Origin: Fuerstiella marisgermanici
Lineage (GTDB): Bacteria; Planctomycetota; Planctomycetia; Planctomycetales; Planctomycetaceae
Direction: 5' to 3'
DNA length: 64,000 nucleotides
Assembly (NCBI RefSeq): GCF_001983935.1
Contig: NZ_CP017641.1
Coordinates: 2,046,001-2,110,000 of the forward strand
In this document: positions 1 to 7,782 of the stretch, piece after piece
Layout: each line of letters begins with the position of its first letter
Position numbering within the stretch: the stretch's first letter is position 1
Translations under genes and position numbers: made by a program
Notes under the pieces: generated by a model
The model's database searches: none
Told to the model about the DNA's origin: nothing
The model's input: only the letters and a program-made list of their open reading frames with translations

Positions 1-649
1 GCAACTCGTAATTGAGCAGCGAAAAGAGGTTGTTAAACGCCTCTTCAGAGTACGTTTCCGCGCGTTGGGTGATGCGATCCAGTCGATCAAGCACCGGTGA
101 TCCGCCACTGAGTGCGGTCGGTGTATCGCTGGAGTCGCGTGATGGCCTGGCGGCCTTCCCTGCACCCGCATTACCGGGCTTCAATTCACGCGATTGGTCT
201 TCGCGCTTCAACGGTACTATGCCGCCATCCGACTTCCCAGAGTCGTCTGCACTCCTTGCCTTTTCAGCTTGTACGTGCATACTCGTTTCGTCGTGATTGG
301 ACGTCACGTCGAACAAGAACAGCTGGGATCTCACTGGTTGCTTCATTGGCATCATGTGTAGCGCGATCGTGGCCTTCGACCCCGGGTCTCCGAGCTTCGC
401 TCGCCAAAACGCGAAACTCAGTGTTGCCTTTAGCAGGTCCGAATGCCTGGGCAGATACCGAGAAAACATGCATTTCGGGGCTCAATACCATTCACGGTTT
501 GGGCGGCCAGCCCAGTCCATTCGTCCTCACTACCTTTCTGTGTACGCTTCAACGCAACTGTTACCAGTGACGCTGCAACACTCGATACCGGGCCTCAGGC
601 TAAGAGTTACCCGGACGGGATTCGCACCCGCTTGTCAATAAACCATTTC
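1..649. other. No supported gene; left-edge accessory DNA
   Basis: I see no credible gene here. Open frames of 75-150 codons exist on both strands, but they overlap one another, have no ribosome binding site and show no family motif. The stretch leads directly into the intron-like hairpin at 683-715, so it may be decayed group II intron or other mobile DNA. That is inference from position only. No remnant of a reverse transcriptase motif is visible. Confidence 0.4.
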
Positions 650-720
650 CAGTTCGCTCCGGACCCGCATGTCAGGTGGTGTGGGGAGGGTCACCGGAAA
701 CGGTGGCTCTTACCCGATTT
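650..720 (+). other. Group II intron 3' end-like hairpin (domain VI geometry), copy 1
   Basis: Positions 683-696 pair with 701-715 around a GAAA tetraloop (697-700). One unpaired A (712) lies on the 3' arm, six bases before a GAT/ATTT end. A GNRA-capped stem with a single bulged A a few bases from the end is the layout of group II intron domain VI with its branch point. The preceding bases (about 655-682) occupy the domain V position but pair poorly. A second copy of the same hairpin lies at 6446-7779. No intron-encoded protein is present, so this would be a fragment or an ORF-less intron end. An unrelated structured repeat is the alternative. Confidence 0.4.
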
Positions 721-976
721 CTGCCGTGTCCTTGTTAGCTGACTTCAAATCGAAACTGCGCGTTTGAACTTCCGTAAGTTTAGTGGGCGCTTGTTAAGGT
801 TGTTTGAGACAGGCATTCTGTCTCGGGAAAATGGTGTGTGAGGATTTGCCTTCGTCGGAGCCGGTCGTCGGTTCGTTCATACTTGCCACGAATCGATGAC
901 CGAGCGGAGAGGAAGGCAAATCCGGCTCCTTGCTTTTGTTGGTGAGGTTCGAGGGAACTTCACCAACTTAAAACGG
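721..976. other. Non-coding stretch with two inverted repeats
   Basis: No gene is visible. Two inverted repeats are. A 7-bp palindrome (GAGACAG at 806-812, CTGTCTC at 818-824) could form a short hairpin. A perfect 12-bp inverted repeat (842-853 and 912-923) encloses 58 bases. Both lie beyond the stop codon of the minus-strand IS3 OrfB fragment that ends at 977, so they are probably the distal non-coding end of that IS3 element or its terminator. I could not fix the IS3 terminal repeat here. Confidence 0.35.
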
Positions 977-1042
977 CTATCCCTGCTGCTCGAACTGTTC
1001 CGGATTCATTCCATCAAGAGCTGAATGGCGTCGCACTCGGTT
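977..1042 (-). pseudogene. C-terminal fragment of IS3-family OrfB transposase
   Basis: Read on the minus strand from 1042, the frame gives N-R-V-R-R-H-S-A-L-D-G-M-N-P-E-Q-F-E-Q-Q-G and then TAG at 977-979. This is the typical end of an IS3-family OrfB (Y-N-x-x-R-x-H-S-x-L-G/D...P-x-x-F/Y-E). It is the missing tail of the OrfB at 3681-4409, whose reading breaks off after R-Q-Y-N. The Asn codon is present on both sides (1040-1042 and 3681-3683). The two pieces were separated by insertion of the serine-recombinase element that lies between them. Confidence 0.75.
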
Positions 1043-1047
1043 ATACA
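1037..1047 (+). other. Left junction (attL-like) of the serine-recombinase element
   Basis: The IS3 OrfB reading is intact up to the Asn codon at 1040-1042 (GTT on the plus strand) and unrelated sequence begins after it. The right junction also carries GTT (3681-3683). Left flank ACTCG-GTT and right flank GTT-GTACTGACG rejoin into an uninterrupted OrfB codon series. The shared core is 3 bp at most; serine recombinases commonly exchange at a 2-bp core, so the exact crossover within GTT cannot be told. Confidence 0.55.
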
Positions 1048-1080
1048 ACCTCACGTACCGATAGCCATGTTACCGAGGCA

Positions 1081-1419
1081 GTAGTTCGGTATCGATGGCA
1101 CCCTTGGTTTGATCAGCCCGTCACGATTGATCGAGCGATCGTACGTCGTGATCGCGGAGCTGTCTATTTGTGTCGTCCTGCCGACGTGACGGACGGAAAG
1201 TTTCGTGAAGTTCCGCAGTGGATGTTGAATCAGTCTGTATGCTGCGTCATGCAGCTACGCGACGAACCCTGCGTTTCAATATCAGCACTATTGAATCTTT
1301 CAGCACTGCTGCGGGACGCCACAGCGGGCGATGAGTTTCTGATAGATGTTCAGCATTTCCAATCTTCTCAGGGAGATGCTGATGCCACAACCCAGAACGA
1401 AACCGACAACACAGCTTGA
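1081..1419 (+). CDS. Small conserved protein upstream of a large serine recombinase; 5' end unresolved
   Basis: The frame reads R-Y-R-W-H-P-W-F early, then R-E-V-P-Q-W-M-L and a C-terminal block S-I-S-A-L-L-N-L-S-A-L-L. I recognise this pattern from small uncharacterised proteins that accompany large serine recombinases in mobile elements, but I cannot name a function. The frame is open from 946, yet contains no ATG or GTG after the element boundary at about 1043; the first conventional alternative is TTG at 1168, which would remove the R-Y-R-W-H-P block. I give 1081 as the start of recognisable homology, not as a proven initiation codon. The gene overlaps the next one by 38 bases. Confidence 0.55.
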   Translation, partial: VVRYRWHPWFDQPVTIDRAIVRRDRGAVYLCRPADVTDGKFREVPQWMLNQSVCCVMQLRDEPCVSISALLNLSALLRDATAGDEFLIDVQHFQSSQGDADATTQNETDNTA

Positions 1420-1561
1420 TCTGTTTGAAGTGAGTCCGCCCCGGCCGCGATGGAGTGATCTGCCCAGCGAGACTCGGGAAGAAGCGACCCGATATCTGGC
1501 GGAACTCGTTCGTCATCATGCTGAAAATCTCAACAGCGGAAAGGAGTCCGAAGATGAGTGA
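1382..1561 (+). CDS. 59-residue protein preceding serine recombinase
   Basis: This short charged protein begins M-P-Q-P-R-T-K-P and contains L-D-L-F-E-V followed by R-W-S-D-L-P, then a helical stretch ending in acidic residues. GGGAG at 1371-1375 has good spacing to the ATG at 1382 (a second in-frame ATG at 1376 is too close). The stop codon (1559-1561) overlaps the recombinase start (1554) by 8 bases, so the two are probably translationally coupled. Similar short L-D-L-F proteins sit directly before recombinases in other elements. Function unknown. Confidence 0.65.
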   Translation: MPQPRTKPTTQLDLFEVSPPRPRWSDLPSETREEATRYLAELVRHHAENLNSGKESEDE

Positions 1562-3647
1562 AAAGATTGAAGCCATCCATCTTCAGCGGAAAGCCGTTCT
1601 TTACATTCGTCAGTCGTCGCCGTTTCAGGTGCTTCACAACGAAGAAAGCCGCAGGCTGCAGTATGCCATGCAGCAACGGATGCGTTCACTGGGATGGAAA
1701 GACATTGAAGTCATCGATGAAGATCTGGGGCGCAGCGCGTCCGGCAGCGTTGTTCGATCGGGATTTGAACGCATGGTCGCCGATGTGTGCCTCGGGAAGA
1801 TCGGGGCCGTTGCTGCACGAGAGGTGTCGCGGTTTGCTCGCAACAGTCGTGAATGGCAGCAACTGGTTGAAGTGTGTCGAGTCGTGGACACGTTATTGAT
1901 CGATCAGGAAACGGTCTACGCTCCTCGCCGGAGCAATGACCGACTGTTGCTGGGACTGAAAGGAAGTTTGAACGAATACGAGCTGGACCTCCTTCGTCAG
2001 CGATCCGTAGAAGCTCGGCGTGAAAAGGCGCGCCGAGGAGAACTGATCATTTCGGCACCGGTCGGATATCTGAAAACGGGAACGACTCGAGGCAAAGATC
2101 AGCGCATTGAGAAAGACCCGAATACTCGCGTGCAACAGATGATCAATCTGGTGTTTCGCAAGTGCTTCGAACTGGGGAGTGCACGGCAAGCTTTGATGTG
2201 GCTTCTGGAAGAAGATCTGCAGATGCCGACACGAGACAAAGCCGGAGTCCTGAAGTGGAAGCGTCCGACATACGGGATGGTGTACCAGATCCTGACTCAT
2301 CCGGTGTACGGTGGGGCGTATGCGTATGGCCGAACCGAACATCAGCCATCGTATGAAGGTGGATTCGTTGATTCAAAAACACGGCGGCGCAGTCGCGAAG
2401 AATGGATCGCATTGATTCCCGAACATCACGAAGGCTATGTATCGTGGGAGGAGTTCGAACGATTGCAGGATTTGATTTCGTCAAACAATCTGCGTTCCGG
2501 GCGAGGCGCTGCTCGAAAAGGTTCGGCACTGTTGTCGGGAATGCTGGGCTGTCAGCAATGTGGACGGCGACTGGCCGTCGCGTACAGCGGAGTCGGAGCG
2601 AAAGTGCCACGTTACTGCTGCCACCGAGGGTATCTGGACAATGGCGAAGCCAAGTGCATCGCATTCGGTGCCACGTCCGTTGACATCGCCGTTGCAGAAC
2701 AGATATTCCGTGTTGTTGCTCCTGCCGCTCAAGAGGCCGCCATGCTCGCTCACCAGAAAACAACCGAACGTGACAACGAAATCCTTCAGGCACTGGAAGG
2801 GGAACTTAAGTCTGCTCGTTATGAAGCATCGCGTGCACAACGTCAATTCGATGCAGCTGACCCGGAAAATCGACTTGTCACCGAGGAACTGGAACGAAGA
2901 TGGAATGCGTCGATGCAACACGTCAGCGACGTCGAAGCACGGATCGATCAGCAGCGAAATGACAGATCTTCAATCGACGATCCTGATTTGCAGGGTCTGA
3001 TGGCAGTCGTGGCTGACCTTGACGCAGTCTGGAACAATCCTGATGCTGACATTCGAATCAAGAAACGCATCGTTCGGACTCTGATCCGCGATATCGTTGC
3101 GGATGTCGACAACGACGTGAGCGAAGTCATTCTTACAATCCACTGGGTTGGTGGTGTGCATACCGAACTGCGACTTCCCCGCCGTCGTCGCGGAAAATCG
3201 ACAGCCACGACAGCCACGACAGCCACGTCAGCAGAGGCCGTCGATGCTGTCCGGTCACTCGCACGAATCTGTTCCGACGATCTCATCGCCGGACTGCTCA
3301 ACCGCAACGGGTTACCAACGGGACGAGGAAACCGGTGGACTCGAGAGCGGGTCACATCGATGCGGAACTACCACAAGATTGCCCGCTGGACTGCACAGGC
3401 TCAATCTGATCAAGGCTGGATGAACCTAACCGACAGCGCAAAACATCTTGGCATCAGCACGCGGACACTCAGACTGGCGATTGAACGAGCCGATATCAAA
3501 GGTCAACACCCGCTTCCGGACGGACCGTGGATCATCAATCGCAGCGAACTGGAGACGCCAGCGGCAAAGGCCGTTGTCCGGAAGGCAAAAACTCGAAACC
3601 GCAACCCCGCGGTACCAGATCCCAAACAGCAATCCCTTGAGTTTTAA
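1554..3647 (+). CDS. Large serine recombinase of the mobile element
   Basis: This 697-residue site-specific recombinase is predicted to cut and religate element ends through a phosphoserine intermediate. The catalytic domain starts with A-V-L-Y-I-R-Q-S-S (nucleophile about Ser21) and continues with R-E-V-S-R-F-A-R-N-S. A recombinase domain follows (R-R-E-K-A-R-R-G-E-L through about residue 330), then a zinc ribbon (C-Q-Q-C-G, later Y-C-C-H and K-C), a coiled coil and a C-terminal helix-turn-helix (W-M-N-L-T-D-S-A-K-H-L-G-I-S). AAGGAG at 1541-1546 supports ATG 1554. All catalytic motifs are intact, so it may be active. A low-complexity A-T-T-A-T-T repeat lies near residue 550. Confidence 0.9.
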   Translation: MSEKIEAIHLQRKAVLYIRQSSPFQVLHNEESRRLQYAMQQRMRSLGWKDIEVIDEDLGRSASGSVVRSGFERMVADVCLGKIGAVAAREVSRFARNSREWQQLVEVCRVVDTLLIDQETVYAPRRSNDRLLLGLKGSLNEYELDLLRQRSVEARREKARRGELIISAPVGYLKTGTTRGKDQRIEKDPNTRVQQMINLVFRKCFELGSARQALMWLLEEDLQMPTRDKAGVLKWKRPTYGMVYQILTHPVYGGAYAYGRTEHQPSYEGGFVDSKTRRRSREEWIALIPEHHEGYVSWEEFERLQDLISSNNLRSGRGAARKGSALLSGMLGCQQCGRRLAVAYSGVGAKVPRYCCHRGYLDNGEAKCIAFGATSVDIAVAEQIFRVVAPAAQEAAMLAHQKTTERDNEILQALEGELKSARYEASRAQRQFDAADPENRLVTEELERRWNASMQHVSDVEARIDQQRNDRSSIDDPDLQGLMAVVADLDAVWNNPDADIRIKKRIVRTLIRDIVADVDNDVSEVILTIHWVGGVHTELRLPRRRRGKSTATTATTATSAEAVDAVRSLARICSDDLIAGLLNRNGLPTGRGNRWTRERVTSMRNYHKIARWTAQAQSDQGWMNLTDSAKHLGISTRTLRLAIERADIKGQHPLPDGPWIINRSELETPAAKAVVRKAKTRNRNPAVPDPKQQSLEF

Positions 3648-3677
3648 CTCAAATAGAACAAAGGTGCATAATGAAAC

Positions 3678-3688
3678 ACAGTTGTACT
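3678..3688 (+). other. Right junction (attR-like) of the serine-recombinase element
   Basis: From the plus strand, GTT at 3681-3683 and GTA at 3684-3686 encode, on the minus strand, the Tyr-Asn of IS3 OrfB. Left of 3681 the minus-strand frame runs on as unrelated residues (C-V-S-L-C...) into the tail of the recombinase element, only 33 bases after the recombinase stop codon. See the matching left junction at 1040-1042. Confidence 0.55.
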
Positions 3689-4409
3689 GACGTTGAAAGT
3701 TCTTCGTCATCTGTACGGCATCGCGAACACTTTCAAACTCTTCCACGTTCAGAAATTCATCGCGAAGCTTCGAATTGAAACTCTCGGAATACCCGTTCTG
3801 CCACGGCGATCCCGGCTCGACGTACAGCGCCGAGACGCCTGTTTTGTTCAGCCATTTACCAATCGCCTTCGCGATAAACTCTGGGCCGTTGTCGCTGCGA
3901 ATGTGATTGGGCACACCGCGAGCAGCGATCAATTCACACAGCGTGTCGATCACGTCGTCGGCTTTGATACTGCGAGAAACTTTCAACGCAACGCACTCCC
4001 GAGTGAATTCGTCAACAACGGTCAGCCACTTCAACTGAGTTCCATTCGTTGTGTAGTCAAACACAAAATCCCACGCCCATACGTCGTTCTTTCCCCGCGA
4101 TCGGTGAACATGACAAGCGTTTTTGCTGCCGCCAGTGCCACGCCGCTTCTTCGTTCGTCGACGAACTTTCAACCCTTCGCGACGCCAAAGACGATACACT
4201 CGCTTCCTATTCACCACGAATTCTTCGCGACGAAGTAAACGACAGATACGCCGATAACCAAATCGCGGATGTTCGCGAACCAGTTCCAGCATCCGCTTTA
4301 CCAGTGCCGCTTCGTCATCCCGAACAACGGGTTCACGACGATGAACCGAACGATGCTGACCAACCGTTCGGCACGCGTGACGTTCCGAAACAGCGAACTT
4401 CTCCTGCAC
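3681..4409 (-). pseudogene. IS3-family transposase OrfB (DDE integrase), C-terminally interrupted
   Basis: The piece has the HTH_21 region (H-P-R-F-G-Y-R-R-I-C-R-L-L) and an rve integrase core: W-A-W-D-F-V (first Asp), R-S-D-N-G-P-E-F (second Asp) and a C-terminal Glu in N-G-Y-S-E-S-F-N-S-K-L-R-D-E. Reading is colinear with the family until R-Q-Y-N, after which the recombinase element begins. The open frame continues artificially to 3426 inside the recombinase gene. The missing 21 residues are at 977-1042. Translation would need frameshifting from OrfA, as usual in IS3 elements. Confidence 0.85.
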
Positions 4410-4441
4410 ATGTTTGACGGCCTCGCGTTTCCGAGAGACCG

Positions 4442-4726
4442 TCAGAAGTTTCCCTCCGCGATCTCCTTCAACATCGCCTTGTCGAGTTCCGCTTCCGCAA
4501 GCAGCTTCTTCAGCCGAGCGTTCTCAACTTCCAGCTCCTTCAGACGCTTCGCTTCCTCCGCCTTCATCCCGCCATACTGCTGACGCCAGCGATGATACGT
4601 CGCTTCACTGACAGCCAGCGATTGAACAACTTCACCGAGCGACTTGCCGCTCGTCAGCATCGCGTCCGCATCGCGAAGCTTCCGAACAATCTATTCCGGA
4701 GTGTGACGTTTACGTTTCTTCGACAT
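4442..4726 (-). pseudogene. IS3-family OrfA with premature amber codon
   Basis: From ATG at 4724-4726 the frame reads M-S-K-K-R-K-R-H-T-P-E, then TAG (4691-4693), then I-V-R-K-L-R-D-A-D and the OrfA helix-turn-helix and leucine-zipper region ending A-E-G-N-F. Relatives typically have Gln at this position (E-Q-I-V), so one C-to-T change (CAG to TAG) explains the stop. An internal ATG at 4660 could give only a truncated protein. AGGAG lies just upstream of the original start. The downstream frame is OrfB. Confidence 0.8.
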
Positions 4727-4843
4727 TCTGAGTCTCCTGAGAATTATTTCGTCAGTAGACTCTCATAGTGATGGACCTGTTCAAGGGGAGCATGCCACAC
4801 AGACGGCTTGAGCTCAAGCAACACACGGGTCACCTTACCCCGA

Positions 4844-6396
4844 AGTGTGTGCATCTGGAAAGTAGGTGGGAAGTTGCGAATAATGGAGCAGTGGCGTGAG
4901 CCGATATGATTTCCCAGGGAGGGTGCAGCGATGCGAGAGTTGCCGACGATTGAATTGACAGAGGAGCAGGCGGACGAAGCGGAACGAATTCGCGATATTC
5001 TGGCGGCCAAGTCGGCCGTGGTGGTGGACTATATTTCCAGGCTGCTGGCGAGCCGGGCAAATCGAGAATTGTTCGGGGAGACCGAATTCCTGATCCGTGA
5101 TGCCGTGCATCAGCTGGGGGCTGAAGGTTTTGATGCCGCTCTTACTGAGCGGAAACTGTGTTCGCCTGTTCGCAAATTTGCGAAAGCGGGTACCAAGGTT
5201 CGAGTATCGTCTGCCCGGAGTGCGAAGGCGATGCTAGATTCGTGAACTATCGGCCCTGCCACGTCACGACTTTGCTGGGTTCGGCGATCTATGAGCGAGC
5301 GTATTATCACTGCTTGGCCTGCCATCACGGCCACCTTCCCACGGACATGGACTTCCGCATCGCCGATCATCAGACCGTTGGTGCGAGCGAAGTGATTTCC
5401 TTGATGGGACTTCTCGAACCGTTCGAGGAAGGAGCTCGCAAAACGCTTCCTCGCCTGACGGGAATGAATGTTTCGGCATCCACCGTTCAACGCACCACCG
5501 AAGCGGTCGGCGCGGATGTAGCCGAGCGTCGCGATTGTGGAGAGACGTTTGCGGACGACGAAGTCTGGGACTGGCATCGTGACGCAACGGGCCGCAAAGT
5601 CGCATACGTTGAACTGGATGCCACCGGTGTGCGACAACAGGGGCCGCATGCCGAACGCGCGGAAGGCCGCATGCCGTGGGTCGGCGTGGTTTTCAATCCG
5701 CTGCCGATGAATCCGCACCGGCGTGACCGGCGCCGACGTCATTGTGCAGAATCTCGCGGTGTGTCGGGTTTGATGAGTCTCGAAGAAATCGGCCAGCAGT
5801 TGCGAAACGAATGTCGGTCGGTCGGACTGAAACATGCCGACGTTGTGATTGGTTTGTCTGATGGAGGCAACGGTCTGGAAAATTGTCTGACCAACGTGGT
5901 AAGCGGAATGGCGAGAGAAGTCGTGTTCATTCTGGACTTCTGGCATGCCTCCGAACACCTTCAGGAGTTTGCCAACATCTTCGTTTCCGACGAAACCATG
6001 CGTCACAACCAGGTGGAACTGTGGTGCCAGCATCTCAAAGAACATGGTGGGCTGTCACTGATCCGGCAGTTGCAGAGTCTGGATCTGACGGATCGTTTAC
6101 CGCCCGTGACCGAGCAGCACCAATTGCTGCTCAACTATCTGCGTTCCAATCAGCATCGCATGGACTACCCGGATTACATTCGCAATGGCTGGCAGATTGG
6201 TTCGGGAAAAGTGGAATCCTCGTGCAAGAACATCGTCGGAGCCCGCCTGAAATGTTCCGGCATGCGCTGGCGACCCTACGGAACCACGCCCCTTTGCCAG
6301 CTCAGAGCACTCTACAAAAGCGAACCCAAAATCTGGACACTCTACTGGCAAGCCTACGCCAAAACATAATCCACCTACTTTTCGGATGCACACACT
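4844..6396 (+). mobile_element. ISKra4-family insertion sequence
   Basis: The ends are 26-bp inverted repeats starting AGTGTGTGCATC at 4844 and (complement) at 6396, both continuing to AAAGTAGGTGG with two or three mismatches. Flanks are ACCCCGA on the left and ACCCCAA on the right, a probable 7-bp target duplication with one change. The element is 1553 bp and encodes one transposase in two overlapping frames. It lies a few bases upstream of the group II intron-like 3' end, so removing it joins ...CACCTTACCCC to AAATCGAGGAACTGCC. Confidence 0.8.
4931..6369 (+). pseudogene. ISKra4-family transposase in two frames (frameshifted)
   Basis: The N-terminal part (4931-5245) starts M-R-E-L-P-T-I-E-L-T-E-E-Q with a GGGAGG ribosome site and contains F-L-I-R-D-A-V-H-Q-L-G. 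The remainder (to 6369) is in the -1 frame: V-C-P-E-C zinc ribbon, Y-R-P-C, Y-E-R-A-Y-Y-H-C, D-A-T-G-V, H-A-S-E-H-L and the family's C-terminal I-G-S-G-K-V-E-S-S-C-K...G-A-R-L-K-C-S-G-M-R-W. Homology crosses frames near 5187 (K-A-G / Y-Q-G-S-S). An AAATTTG heptamer occurs at 5174-5180 but in the wrong register for canonical -1 slippage. It may be programmed frameshifting or simple decay; I lean to decay. Confidence 0.75.
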
Positions 6397-6460
6397 ACCC
6401 CAAATCGAGGAACTGCCTGATGCAGACGCACATGCGAGGTGGTGCGGGGAGGGTTACCGG

Positions 6461-7751
6461 CAGGGCCAGCGCGCACTTTGGGCAATTTAGGCTGGCGCGA
6501 CAAGTGAGTATTGGTTAGTCTTTTCGTGTCGTAACATCGGACTTCACGAGGAGAGGACAAGAGATGTCGACAGTTGAACTGGCGGTCACCCAGGAGCTGA
6601 CAGGAAACATTGTTCATTACTTTGATCAACTGAAAGACCCGCGTTCCAACATCAATCGTCTGCATCTGCTTGGTGATGTGATTGTGATCGCCATTTGCGG
6701 AGTGCTGGCCAACGCCGACGGCCCCAGTGCGATTGCGGAATGGGCGCGACTGAATGCCGATGGCCTGCAGAAACACCTGGCACTTCCGCATGGCATTCCG
6801 AAAAAAGATACGTACCGGCGCGTCCTTTCTCTCCTGAAGCCGAACGACTTTCAAGCGTGCTTCGTGCAATGGATTGAATCGCTGGAAGGACTTTCCGACG
6901 AACAGAAAGAAGGCTACAGAAAACAGATTGCGATTGATGGCAAAGCACTCCGTCGATCACATGACAAAAAGAATGGGCTGGGTGCGTTGTTCATCGTGAG
7001 TGCGTGGGCTTCTGATCAGGGGATTTCTCTGGGACAGGTGGCGACGGAAGAGAAGTCGAACGAGATCACCGCGATCCCGAAATTACTGAACGAAATCAAT
7101 ATCGATGAGGCGATCATTACGATTGACGCAGCGGGTTGTCAAAAAAACATTGCGCAGCAGATCGTGTCTGGCAATGCAGACTATGTGTTAGCCCTGAAAG
7201 GCAACCAACCGAAACTCTATGAGGTCGTGCAGAAGTTTTTTCTCGATCACCTGGAGGATGACTTCGCTCGCTGTCCCGTCAGTCGCTATGAAGAAACAGA
7301 GAAGGGACACGGTCGGCAGGAACAGAGAATCTACTATCAGGCGACCGTGCCTGTCGATTTTGACGTGGGCCACAAATGGGCCGGACTCAAGACCATCGGA
7401 ACGGCGATCCGAATGTACGAGCAGGACGGCATTCATCATTCTGACGTTCGCTACTACATCAGCAGTCTGCGTCGCAAAGGCGAGCTGTTCGCAACAACGG
7501 TTCGTGGTCACTGGGCCATAGAAAACACGCTGCACTGGAGTCTCGACATGACCTACCGCGAGGATGAGAGTCGAGTCCGAAACCGAATCTTCGCGAACAA
7601 TTTGTCATGGCTCAGACGACTCACACTCAGCCTCATCAAGAAACATCCTGGCAAACAAAGCAACGTCATGAAAAGAAGAATGGCCGGATGGAACATTGAC
7701 TATTTGATGCAAATCCTTACCGGCAAAACAACTTAGTATGCGCTGGCCCTG
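6461..7751 (+). mobile_element. Complete ISAs1-family insertion sequence
   Basis: The element is 1291 bp. The left end reads CAGGGCCAGCGC; the right end, reversed, reads the same 12 bases, and the next four differ at two positions. The target duplication GGGTTACCGG is perfect and 10 bp long (6451-6460 and 7752-7761), within the 8-10 bp known for this family. It contains one intact transposase gene, so it looks recent and potentially active. It landed in the apical loop of the intron-like hairpin. Confidence 0.92.
6564..7736 (+). CDS. ISAs1-family transposase
   Basis: This full-length 390-residue DDE transposase has the N-terminal associated domain (Y-F-D-Q-L-K-D-P-R-S), then A-I-D-G-K-A-L-R-R-S (first Asp), I-T-I-D-A-A-G-C-Q (second Asp), a K-G-N-Q-P strand motif and the C-terminal H-W-A-I-E-N-T-L-H-W (Glu) with Y-R-E-D-E-S-R. 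GAGGAGAGG lies just upstream of ATG 6564. The frame is uninterrupted and fills the element. A second, more diverged and truncated relative lies at 9838-10851 on the other strand. Confidence 0.93.
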   Translation: MSTVELAVTQELTGNIVHYFDQLKDPRSNINRLHLLGDVIVIAICGVLANADGPSAIAEWARLNADGLQKHLALPHGIPKKDTYRRVLSLLKPNDFQACFVQWIESLEGLSDEQKEGYRKQIAIDGKALRRSHDKKNGLGALFIVSAWASDQGISLGQVATEEKSNEITAIPKLLNEINIDEAIITIDAAGCQKNIAQQIVSGNADYVLALKGNQPKLYEVVQKFFLDHLEDDFARCPVSRYEETEKGHGRQEQRIYYQATVPVDFDVGHKWAGLKTIGTAIRMYEQDGIHHSDVRYYISSLRRKGELFATTVRGHWAIENTLHWSLDMTYREDESRVRNRIFANNLSWLRRLTLSLIKKHPGKQSNVMKRRMAGWNIDYLMQILTGKTT

Positions 7752-7782
7752 GGGTTACCGGCGACGGTGCCACTCACCCGAA

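Larger units (their letters stand above)
1043..3680 (+). mobile_element. Compact serine-recombinase transposon (about 2.64 kb, three genes)
   Basis: The segment carries three plus-strand genes packed end to end: a ~110-residue protein (to 1419), a 59-residue protein (1382-1561) and a 697-residue large serine recombinase (1554-3647). Neighbouring frames overlap. Both boundaries fall inside one codon neighbourhood of an IS3-family OrfB: removing the segment restores ...R-Q-Y-N / R-V-R-R-H-S-A-L... in frame. No terminal inverted repeats are seen, as expected for site-specific serine recombination. This gives near base-level ends for the element. What the two small proteins do is unknown; one may act as an accessory or directionality factor (inference). 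Confidence 0.7.
977..4740 (-). mobile_element. IS3-family element interrupted by a serine-recombinase element (outer ends not fixed)
   Basis: On the minus strand, OrfA (4442-4726) and OrfB (3681-4409 plus 977-1042) have the paired-frame organisation of IS3-family elements: an HTH/leucine-zipper OrfA and a DDE integrase OrfB. OrfA has a premature amber codon and OrfB is split by a 2.6-kb insertion, so this copy is dead. I could not recognise terminal inverted repeats. The true ends probably lie near 770-830 on the left and 4745-4800 on the right; the coordinates given are only the limits of the coding remains. Confidence 0.7.

Noticed and set aside
1-720. Several open frames of 75-150 codons as candidate genes
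   Set aside because: They overlap on both strands, have no ribosome binding sites and no motif of any family, including group II intron-encoded proteins.
3426-3680. Extension of the IS3 OrfB frame into the recombinase gene as a genuine fusion protein
   Set aside because: The residues after R-Q-Y-N are unrelated to IS3 transposases and are antisense to the recombinase coding sequence; the real C-terminus is at 977-1042.
5174-5180. AAATTTG as a programmed -1 slippery site in the ISKra4 transposase
   Set aside because: In the incoming frame it is read AAA-TTT-G, not A-AAT-TTG, so tandem slippage does not fit.
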